From positions 1 to 25,820 of the forward strand of contig NZ_JANMET010000076.1 in the NCBI RefSeq assembly GCF_031377265.1: 25,820 nt of DNA. The letters are read 5' to 3'. Positions within the stretch are counted from its first letter, which is position 1, and every line of letters begins with the position of its first letter. Under the pieces are notes generated by a model. It did not search any database and was not told the DNA's origin. It worked only from the letters and a program-made list of their open reading frames with translations. A program made the position numbers and the translations under genes. This document shows positions 6,729-12,669 of this stretch, piece by piece. Source of the stretch: JAUYQR01 sp031377265 (GTDB lineage Bacteria > Pseudomonadota > Alphaproteobacteria > Rhodobacterales > Rhodobacteraceae).

Positions 6729-8504
6729 CTAGAACGCCTCGGGGCTGAGCGCCATGACCGGTTCAGCCCCGGTTTCAATTCGGGCCAGATGCATGCCGCA
6801 AGCAGGCAGTTGCCGGGCCATGTAAAAGCGGCCGGTGGCGATCTTGGCGTCAAGAAAGTCACGGTCGCTGGCGCCGGCATCGAGGGCTGTGTAGGCCGCC
6901 TTGGCCATTCGCGTCCACATCAGGCCCATACAGACATGGCCCATCAGGTGCATGAAGTCGTAGGACCCGGCCAGTGCAGCATTGGGGTTTTTCATCCCGG
7001 CCTGCATGAAGAACATCGCGGCCTGCTGCAGCTGCTTTGACGCGGCTTTCAGCGGGTCGGCAAAGCCCTTCATCCGGTCGTCGCCGTCATGCAGTTTGCA
7101 TTCGGCCTTCACCATTTCGAAGAACGCCATCACATGCTTGCCCCCGTCCTGCGCCAGCTTGCGGCCGACCAGATCCAGCGCCTGCACGCCATTGGCACCC
7201 TCGTAGATCATCGCAATGCGGGCGTCGCGGGCGAATTGCGACATGCCCCACTCCTCGATGTAGCCGTGCCCGCCATAGACCTGCTGGGCGGCGACGGCCA
7301 TCTCGAAGCCTTTGTCGGTCTGGAAACCCTTGATCACCGGGATCATCAGGCTGACCAGGCCTTCGGCAGCCTCATCCCCCATGCGGACCGATCGGTCGAT
7401 CAGACTGGCGGCCCAGAACGTCAGGGCGCGGGCACCTTCGACGAAGGATTTCTGTTCCATCAGGTTGCGGCGGATGTCGGGGTGCACGATCAAGGGATCT
7501 GCCGGGCCGGAGGGGTTTTCAGCCCCGGTGACGGCGCGGCCCTGCAGGCGGTCCTTGGCGTAGATCAGCGCGTTCTGATAGGCGGCTTCGGCCTGGGCAT
7601 AGCCCTGCAGACCGACGCCCAGCCGCGCCTCGTTCATCATGGTGAACATCGCGCGCATGCCTTTGTGGAGGTCGCCCAGCAGCCAGCCGGTGGCGCCGTC
7701 ATAGTTCATCACGCAGGTGGCATTGCCATGGATGCCCATCTTGTCTTCGATCTTGCCAACCGTGACCGCGTTGCGCGCCCCGAGGCTGCCATCGTCGTTC
7801 ACCAGCACTTTCGGCACGATGAACAGGCTGATGCCCTTGGTCCCCTCGCCCCCGCCCGGGGCTTTGGCCAGCACCAGATGGATGATGTTGTCGGCCATGT
7901 CATGGTCGCCAGCCGAGATGAAGATCTTCTGACCGGTGATCAGATAGCTGCCATCGGCCTGCGGTTCGGCCTTGGTGCGCATCAGACCAAGGTCGGTGCC
8001 GCAATGCGGTTCGGTCAGGTTCATCGTGCCGGTCCAGTCGCAGCTGACCATCTTGGGCAGATACCTCGCCTTCTGGTCGGGCGAGCCGTGCACATGGATC
8101 GCCGAATAGGCGCCGTGGGTCAGGCCCTGATACATGTTGAAGGCCATGTTGGCGGAAACGAACATCTCGCCCACCGCGGTGCCCATCAGGTAGGGCAGGC
8201 CCTGCCCGCCATATTCTGGGTCGCAGTCCAGCGCGGTCCAGCCGCCCTGTTTCAGCGTATCAAAGGCCGCCTTGAAGCCGGTGGGCGTGCGCACCACGCC
8301 GTTTTGTAGAACGCAGCCTTCGCGGTCACCGACCGAATTCAGCGGGGCGAGGATACCCGAGGCGACCTTCGCGGCCTCTTCCAGCACCGCGCCGGTGAAG
8401 CTGTCATCCAGATCGCCGTAGCCAGGGATGTCGGCCCCACTGATCTGCAGGACGTTATGCAAGAGGAACTGCATGTCTTTCACGGGGGCGGTGTAGCTTG
8501 GCAT
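6729..8504 (-). CDS. Acyl-CoA dehydrogenase, DmdC/AcdA-like large form
   Basis: A 591-aa FAD-dependent acyl-CoA dehydrogenase of the large four-segment type. A short N-terminal segment (YTAPVKDMQFLLHNVL) precedes the N-terminal and middle domains (TEPHCGTDLGLMRTKA, ITGQKIFISAGDHD). The FAD C-terminal domain contains QQVYGGHGYIEEWGMSQFAR, and IYEGANGVQALDL carries the expected catalytic glutamate; an extra C-terminal helical domain follows. It introduces the trans-2 double bond in acyl-CoA. Proteins of this architecture are often named 3-methylmercaptopropionyl-CoA dehydrogenase (DmdC) in marine Rhodobacterales, but many act on ordinary fatty acyl-CoA; with FadA/FadJ alongside, general beta-oxidation is the safer call. 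The start follows an AAGAGGG site inside a tandem repeat. Confidence 0.88.
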   Translation of the reverse strand: MPSYTAPVKDMQFLLHNVLQISGADIPGYGDLDDSFTGAVLEEAAKVASGILAPLNSVGDREGCVLQNGVVRTPTGFKAAFDTLKQGGWTALDCDPEYGGQGLPYLMGTAVGEMFVSANMAFNMYQGLTHGAYSAIHVHGSPDQKARYLPKMVSCDWTGTMNLTEPHCGTDLGLMRTKAEPQADGSYLITGQKIFISAGDHDMADNIIHLVLAKAPGGGEGTKGISLFIVPKVLVNDDGSLGARNAVTVGKIEDKMGIHGNATCVMNYDGATGWLLGDLHKGMRAMFTMMNEARLGVGLQGYAQAEAAYQNALIYAKDRLQGRAVTGAENPSGPADPLIVHPDIRRNLMEQKSFVEGARALTFWAASLIDRSVRMGDEAAEGLVSLMIPVIKGFQTDKGFEMAVAAQQVYGGHGYIEEWGMSQFARDARIAMIYEGANGVQALDLVGRKLAQDGGKHVMAFFEMVKAECKLHDGDDRMKGFADPLKAASKQLQQAAMFFMQAGMKNPNAALAGSYDFMHLMGHVCMGLMWTRMAKAAYTALDAGASDRDFLDAKIATGRFYMARQLPACGMHLARIETGAEPVMALSPEAF

Positions 8505-8508
8505 TCTG

Positions 8509-8573
8509 TCATTCCCTCTTGTTCATTCAGCGGCCCTCTTGTTCATTCGGCGGCCCGGTTCGTCATTCAGCAG
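8509..8573 (-). repeat. Three tandem 20-bp repeats forming ATGA-linked mini-ORFs
   Basis: Units at 8514-8533 and 8534-8553 are identical at 19 of 20 bases; a third, degenerate unit covers 8554-8573. Read on the minus strand, each unit carries GAATGA. The merR stop overlaps an ATG that opens MTNRAAE-stop (8543-8566), which overlaps MNKRAAE-stop (8523-8546), which overlaps MNKRE-stop (8509-8526). All steps use the ATGA overlap. The RAAE ending copies the last residues of the MerR protein. Two copies of the AAGAGGG ribosome-binding sequence result, the last one serving the acyl-CoA dehydrogenase start at 8504. Likely produced by slippage; it may act in translational coupling. Confidence 0.75.
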
Positions 8574-8958
8574 CGCGGTGCGACACCTCGTGGCGCGCTT
8601 CGCTTGCGCTAAGTTCAGCGCGCAGTTCGGCAATCGCTTCGTCCAGTTCGGCGCGCTGCGCCTCCATGATGGCCAAACGCCCATGTGCCAACTCGCAGGC
8701 CTTGCGGCGCTGCGCCTCGTTCGTGCCATCACGGTCGTAAAGGTCCAGCGTCTGGCGGATATCCTCCAGACTGAAGCCAAAGCGCTTGCCGCGCAGAATC
8801 AGCGTCAACCGCGCCCTGTCAGCCCGGGTGAACAAGCGTTTGGTCCCTTCGCGAACCGGGTTCAGCAGTTCCTTCGCCTCGTAAAACCGCAGCGTCCGTG
8901 GCGTGACGGCAAAGGCGTCACACATCGCGCGGATGGTCATCAGATCAGTCGTGTTCAT
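8563..8958 (-). CDS. MerR-family transcriptional regulator (proximal to the beta-oxidation operon)
   Basis: A 131-aa regulator. The N-terminal winged helix-turn-helix is TIRAMCDAFAVTPRTLRFYE, followed by the wing region EGTKRLFTRADRARLTLIL and GFSLEDIRQTLDLY. A C-terminal coiled coil of about 50 residues would mediate dimerisation. There is no large effector domain and no cysteine pattern of the metal-sensing subgroup, so it is of the short type known to control acyl-CoA or branched-chain amino acid catabolism in proteobacteria (LiuR-like, by recollection). Start at 8958 chosen for its GAGCGAG site; a longer frame begins at 9003. It is the first gene of the minus-strand operon, downstream of a MerR-style promoter at 9020-9050, so autoregulation is likely. 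Confidence 0.85.
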   Translation of the reverse strand: MNTTDLMTIRAMCDAFAVTPRTLRFYEAKELLNPVREGTKRLFTRADRARLTLILRGKRFGFSLEDIRQTLDLYDRDGTNEAQRRKACELAHGRLAIMEAQRAELDEAIAELRAELSASEARHEVSHRAAE

Positions 8959-9019
8959 CACTCGCTCACATACGATAAATTGCACCTGAACTTGCAGATG
9001 CAAACCGTTACATGGCTTT

Positions 9020-9050
9020 ACTAGATCAGTTGACGTTAACGTCAGCGTAA
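9020..9050 (-). promoter_or_regulatory. Predicted MerR-type promoter with 19-bp spacer and embedded 14-bp palindrome
   Basis: On the minus strand a possible -35 TTACGC (9045-9050) and -10 TCTAGT (9020-9025) are separated by 19 bases, the long spacing typical of promoters that MerR proteins activate by DNA distortion. The spacer contains the perfect palindrome TGACGTTAACGTCA (9031-9044). The hexamers are weak matches to consensus, as expected for an activated promoter. It would drive merR and the acyl-CoA catabolic operon. Confidence 0.5.
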
Positions 9051-9078
9051 CGTCACGTCATTTCCCGCAATGACGTGA
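9031..9078. promoter_or_regulatory. Cluster of five TGACGT/ACGTCA half-sites (putative operator array)
   Basis: TGACGT or its complement ACGTCA occurs at 9031-9036, 9039-9044, 9050-9055, 9055-9060 and 9071-9076. The first two form a perfect palindrome, and TCACGTCAT (9053-9061) and ATGACGTGA (9070-9078) form a 9-bp inverted repeat with an 8-base gap. The latter also lies directly after the stop of the distal merR gene. The half-site resembles, from memory, the ACGT-based sites of LiuR-like MerR regulators. Confidence 0.55.
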
Positions 9079-9080
9079 AG

Positions 9081-9464
9081 TCAGCCGGGTTTGAACTTGG
9101 AAAGCTCTTCAACGGCGGTGGCACGCAGCGCGCGCAGGTCGCTGATCGAGGTTTCAATCTCCTGCTGTTGACGGCCAAGTTCGGTCAATTGCCGGTCAGC
9201 CAGCTGCAGCCAGTACTGCAACTGCGACTCAGTCCCTTTCTGGCGATAGATCAGTAGCCACTGGCGGATTTCTTCCAGACTGAAGCCAAATCGCCGCCCG
9301 CGCAGGATCAGCGTCATGCGCGCCACTTCGCGGGGGCCGTAATAACGGGCGCGGCCATCGCGATCCGGGGCCAGAAGTTCAATGTATTCGTAATAGCGCA
9401 GGGTGCGCGGCGTCACATCGAACTTGGCACACATTTCCTTGAAGGTCAGCCGCGTGTCGGACAT
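9081..9464 (-). CDS. MerR-family transcriptional regulator (distal paralogue)
   Basis: A 127-aa MerR protein, clearly paralogous to the neighbouring one. It has the same helix-turn-helix (FKEMCAKFDVTPRTLRYYEY), the same LTLILRG(R/K)RFGFSLE(E/D)IRQ block and a C-terminal coiled coil rich in Gln and Glu. It has no metal-binding cysteine cluster. The ATG at 9464 is preceded by GGAGGAAA; a longer frame from 9512 lacks such a site. It is transcribed divergently from the thioesterase gene at 9576 (111 bp between the starts) and towards the second merR. It may control that thioesterase/MATE set, itself, or the beta-oxidation operon. The effector is unknown; acyl-CoA compounds are plausible. Confidence 0.85.
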   Translation of the reverse strand: MSDTRLTFKEMCAKFDVTPRTLRYYEYIELLAPDRDGRARYYGPREVARMTLILRGRRFGFSLEEIRQWLLIYRQKGTESQLQYWLQLADRQLTELGRQQQEIETSISDLRALRATAVEELSKFKPG

Positions 9465-9575
9465 GGGGTTTCCTCCCACGCCGAACCTAGGCGCAGTCAG
9501 GCCTTCGCGCAACGGCGCGACGCACCCTTGCGCTTAACCACGCCGGGGCGTTTCATGCACCATGAAGGAGCCGCC

Positions 9576-10001
9576 ATGCCCGATATCCACGCCATCGCCC
9601 GCCAATTCATTCAAGCTTTGCCCCACAGCCGCGCGCTAGGAATGTCTCTGGAAGAGATTGGGTCCGGCCGCGCCGTTATCTCCATGCCATATGACACGCG
9701 TTTCATCGGCGATCCGGCGACCGGTGTGATCCATGGTGGCGCAGTGTCGGCGCTGATGGACACGGCCTCTGGCGCTGCGGTGATGTGCCATCCGGCTGCG
9801 CCTCTGTCCACCGCGACGCTGGACCTGCGGATCGATTACATGCGCCCGGCCACCCCCGGCCAGACGATCCGGGCGCGGGCCGAATGCCATCACGTGACGC
9901 GGACGGTGGCCTTTGTCCGCGCGACGGCCACGGATGATGACGAAAGCCGACCCGTGGCCATGGCAAGCGGGGCTTTTACCATCGAGCGGGGCGAGCCATG
10001 A
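9576..10001 (+). CDS. PaaI-family hotdog-fold thioesterase (first copy)
   Basis: A 141-aa hotdog-fold protein of the PaaI/YigI type. The signature is TGVIHGGAVSALMDTASGAA, with the conserved HGG and acidic residue on the central helix, then LDLRIDYMRPA in the following strand. Such enzymes hydrolyse acyl- or aryl-CoA thioesters to free acid plus CoA and work as dimers or tetramers in the cytoplasm. The ATG at 9576 follows GAAGGAG and gives the usual length; an upstream ATG at 9528 has no site. The stop overlaps the next thioesterase by ATGA, suggesting co-expression and possibly a heteromer. Placed next to the acyl-CoA catabolic operon, it may relieve CoA sequestration. Confidence 0.85.
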   Translation: MPDIHAIARQFIQALPHSRALGMSLEEIGSGRAVISMPYDTRFIGDPATGVIHGGAVSALMDTASGAAVMCHPAAPLSTATLDLRIDYMRPATPGQTIRARAECHHVTRTVAFVRATATDDDESRPVAMASGAFTIERGEP

Positions 10002-10483
10002 AGCAACCCGAACCGGTGCAGGTGATCAAGCAGCGCCGCGATGCGCTGTTGCGCAGCTTGGTCGAGGCGGTGCCCTATATCGGGTTTCTGGGCATCCAGT
10101 TCGACCGGCGGGGTGATGAGTTGACGGCGATCCTGCCGTTTGCCGACAGCCTGATCGGCAACCCGATGCTGCCCGCGCTGCATGGCGGGGCGACGGCGGC
10201 GTTTCTGGAAGTGGCCGCGATCATCGAGCTGGCCTGGACTTCGCTGTGGGAGGGGATGGAGGCGGAAGGGGCGGCCCCGGTCGGGCCGATCCGGCTGCCC
10301 AAGACCATCGACTTCACGGTGGATTACCTGCGCACCGGCCTGCCGCGTGATGCCTATGCCCGCGCCCGGGTGAACCGTTCGGGGCGGCGCTATGCAAGTG
10401 TGCATGTGGAGGCATGGCAGGACAACCGCAGCCGGTTGTTCGCGCAGGCGACCGGGCATTTCCTGATGCCACCCCCGGCATGA
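9998..10483 (+). CDS. PaaI-family hotdog-fold thioesterase (second copy)
   Basis: A 161-aa second hotdog thioesterase, overlapping the first by four bases. The core LPALHGGATAAFLEVAAIIEL keeps the HGG motif and a glutamate on the helix where the first copy has aspartate. TIDFTVDYLRTGLP is the central strand. The two proteins are only distantly alike, so this is an ancient pair rather than a recent duplication. Two adjacent PaaI-like genes of this form are common in alphaproteobacteria (from memory). The substrate is not predictable; medium-chain or aromatic acyl-CoA are options. Confidence 0.85.
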   Translation: MKQPEPVQVIKQRRDALLRSLVEAVPYIGFLGIQFDRRGDELTAILPFADSLIGNPMLPALHGGATAAFLEVAAIIELAWTSLWEGMEAEGAAPVGPIRLPKTIDFTVDYLRTGLPRDAYARARVNRSGRRYASVHVEAWQDNRSRLFAQATGHFLMPPPA

Positions 10484-10496
10484 CGGCCCCGCCCTG

Positions 10497-11816
10497 ATGA
10501 GCAGATTGACCCATGGCCGGGTGATCCGCATCGCCGGGCCGATCGTGCTGTCAAACGCCACGGTGCCGCTGCTTGGGGCGGTGGATACTGCCGTGATCGG
10601 CCAATTGGGCGAAGCCGCACCTTTGGGGGCGGTCGGCATTGGCGCGGTGATCCTTGCGACGCTGTACTGGGCCTTTGGCTTTTTGCGCATGTCGACATCG
10701 GGTCTGGCCGCGCAGGCGCAGGGCGCTGGCGATATGGCTGAACGGTCGGCTGTGCTGCTGCGGGCGCTGATCGTAGGGGCGCTGGCGGGGCTGGCACTGG
10801 TGGTGGCGCAAGTGGCGCTGTTTGGGGCGGTGTTCAGCCTTGCCCCCGCGTCGGCCGAGGTGGAGGGGTTGGCGCGGCAGTATCTGGCGATCCGCATCTG
10901 GGGGGCACCGGCGACGATTGCGCTTTATGCGCTGACCGGATGGCTGGTGGGGCTGGAGCGGACGCGGGGTGTGCTGGTGCTGCAGCTGTGGCAAAACGGT
11001 CTGAACATCGGGTTGGACCTGTGGTTCGTGATCGGGCTTGGCTGGGGTGTGCCGGGGGTGGCGGCGGCGACGCTGATCGCGGAATGGACCGGGCTGGCGC
11101 TGGGCCTGTGGCTGGCGCGCGATGCCTTTGGCCCGGTACTGCGGGCGGCGCTGGCACGGCTGGCCGACCGGGTGGCGCTGGGGCGCATGTTCACCGCCAG
11201 CCGGGACATCATGGCGCGGACGGTGTTGTTGCAGCTGTGCTTCACCAGCTTTGTGTTTCTGGGGGCGCGGTTCGGCGATGTGACCCTGGCGGCCAATCAG
11301 GTGCTGATGCAGTTTCTGGAAATCACCGCCTATGCGCTGGACGGGTTCGCCTTTGCCGCCGAGGCACTGATCGGGCAGGCGGTTGGGGCGCGGTCAGCGG
11401 TGGAGACGCGGCGGGCGGGGCTACTGTGCATGCAATGGGGGTTTGGCGGCGCAGTCGGGCTGGCGGTCGTCTTTGGTCTTGCGGGGCCGGCGATCATCAA
11501 CCTGATGACGACGGCGCCCGAGGTGCGGCTGGCGGCGCAGGACTATCTGCCCTGGCTGATCGCGGCACCGTTGATCGGGGTGGCGGCGTGGGTCTATGAC
11601 GGCATCTTCATCGGCGCGATGCTGACGGGCGACATGCTGACCGCAACGCTGGTGTCGGTGGCGGTTTATGCCGTGGCGTTGGCGGTGCTGCTTCCGGCCT
11701 TTGGCAATCACGGGCTTTGGGCGGCATTGATGGTGCTGAACGGGGCGCGGACGGTTGCGATGTGGCAGCGGTACCCGAAGGTGGCTGCAAAGGCCGGTGC
11801 GAAGGCTGCTGCGTGA
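10497..11816 (+). CDS. MATE-family multidrug efflux transporter, DinF-like
   Basis: A 439-aa inner-membrane protein with about twelve hydrophobic helices in two homologous halves. It starts with RIAGPIVLSNATVPLLGAVDTAVIGQLG, the standard N-terminal MATE pattern, and the second half has ANQVLMQFLEITAYALDGFAFAAEALIGQAVGA, typical of the DinF subgroup. MATE carriers export organic cations or metabolites in exchange for H+ or Na+. It begins 13 bp after the thioesterase stop and is probably in the same transcript, so it could export the acids released by the thioesterases; that is inference. Confidence 0.88.
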   Translation: MSRLTHGRVIRIAGPIVLSNATVPLLGAVDTAVIGQLGEAAPLGAVGIGAVILATLYWAFGFLRMSTSGLAAQAQGAGDMAERSAVLLRALIVGALAGLALVVAQVALFGAVFSLAPASAEVEGLARQYLAIRIWGAPATIALYALTGWLVGLERTRGVLVLQLWQNGLNIGLDLWFVIGLGWGVPGVAAATLIAEWTGLALGLWLARDAFGPVLRAALARLADRVALGRMFTASRDIMARTVLLQLCFTSFVFLGARFGDVTLAANQVLMQFLEITAYALDGFAFAAEALIGQAVGARSAVETRRAGLLCMQWGFGGAVGLAVVFGLAGPAIINLMTTAPEVRLAAQDYLPWLIAAPLIGVAAWVYDGIFIGAMLTGDMLTATLVSVAVYAVALAVLLPAFGNHGLWAALMVLNGARTVAMWQRYPKVAAKAGAKAAA

Positions 11817-11871
11817 GGCTTGCCATCCCCTGCCCAGCCGGGCCATGATCGCGCCGTCAAAGGGGAATGTC

Positions 11872-12327
11872 ATGCGGAAGTTTCTGGTCGTGCTGGACGA
11901 CAGTCGGGAGTGTCTGAACGCGATGCGGTTTGCCGCACTTCGGGCCGCGCATACCGGCGGCGGGGTCACCATCCTGTCGATCATCCCGCCCGAGGAATAC
12001 CAGCACTGGATGGGGGTGGCCGACCTGATGCGGGCCGAGGCGCGCGAACGGATCGAGGCGCATTTCGAAGTCTTTGCCAAGTGGATGCGGGACAAGCAGG
12101 GGGTCAACCCGGAACTGGTGATCCGCGAGGGCGACCCGGTGAACGAGATTCTGGCGCTGGTGAAGGAAGACGAACAGATCGGGATTCTGGTCCTGGGGGC
12201 GGGGACCGACAAGTCGGGGCCGGGGCCGCTGGTCACCGCGATGACCCGCACCTCGGGGAGCCTGCCGATCCCGATCACCATCGTTCCGGGGGATATGTCC
12301 AAGGAACGGCTGGAAAGCATCACCTGA
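11872..12327 (+). CDS. Universal stress protein (UspA family)
   Basis: A 151-aa single UspA domain. The first strand is KFLVVLDDSREC, with the Asp that contacts ATP in nucleotide-binding members. The C-terminal segment ILVLGAGTDKSGPG...GSLPIPITIVPG is a version of the G-x2-G-x9-G(S/T) ATP loop with altered spacing, so nucleotide binding is uncertain. The start at 11872 follows AGGGGAA; a longer frame from 11755 overlaps the MATE gene. Cytoplasmic, stress-linked regulatory role. A 16-bp perfect palindrome begins six bases after the stop. Confidence 0.85.
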   Translation: MRKFLVVLDDSRECLNAMRFAALRAAHTGGGVTILSIIPPEEYQHWMGVADLMRAEARERIEAHFEVFAKWMRDKQGVNPELVIREGDPVNEILALVKEDEQIGILVLGAGTDKSGPGPLVTAMTRTSGSLPIPITIVPGDMSKERLESIT

Positions 12328-12332
12328 GGGCG

Positions 12333-12348
12333 TGTCCACGCGTGGACA
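12333..12348. promoter_or_regulatory. Perfect 16-bp palindrome after usp
   Basis: TGTCCACGCGTGGACA is fully symmetric with no loop, so as RNA it would form a poor hairpin. That favours a protein-binding site over a terminator. It starts six bases after the universal stress gene stop. Confidence 0.4.
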
Positions 12349-12580
12349 TGGTATCAGCGTAAGCAAAATCAATATGTTAACGGCAGGAATTAACGATCTG
12401 GTAAGGATTGTCCGAGACAATCGGTGACGCTCGCCCGGAGCGAAGTCGTCACCTAAATGACCTGTGCCATGGCACATAGATCTGCCTCATCTGGCGCAAC
12501 CCAAGGCCGCGCCGGTGGTGTGATCAATGACCAAGTCTCAGTGATGGTTTGGGGGCTGACGTACCCGTACGATGACCAGG

Positions 12581-12596
12581 GTAAGCAATTGCTTAC
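12581..12596. promoter_or_regulatory. Perfect 16-bp palindrome upstream of eptA
   Basis: GTAAGCAATTGCTTAC is fully symmetric and lies 74 bp before the eptA start, a suitable position for an operator near the promoter. No regulator can be named from the sequence. Confidence 0.45.
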
Positions 12597-12669
12597 TCAC
12601 CGATGCAGCGCAGTCATTGAACACGGATTGCCAATCGCATAGCTGTAGCAAACGTCACAGGATAGATTC

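Larger units (their letters stand above)
12328..12669. other. 342-bp intergenic region with six inverted repeats
   Basis: No coding region is supported here. The region holds these dyads: perfect TGTCCACGCGTGGACA (12333-12348); GATTGTC/GACAATC (12406-12412 and 12416-12422, gap 3); GGTGACG/CGTCACC (12423-12429 and 12447-12453) enclosing CGCTC/GAGCG (12428-12432 and 12438-12442); perfect TGTGCCATGGCACA (12463-12476); CGTAC/GTACG (12560-12564 and 12567-12571, gap 2); and perfect GTAAGCAATTGCTTAC (12581-12596). TTAACG occurs as a direct repeat at 12377-12382 and 12390-12395. It is AT-richer than its neighbours. It likely carries the eptA promoter and regulatory sites. Confidence 0.6.

Noticed and set aside
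12333..12348. TGTCCACGCGTGGACA as a PpsR/CrtJ site
   Set aside because: That motif needs TGT-N12-ACA; here the spacing is ten, and no photosynthesis gene is nearby.
12377..12395. TTAACG direct repeat as a CtrA box
   Set aside because: CtrA boxes have TTAA-N7-TTAA; here nine bases separate the two TTAA elements.
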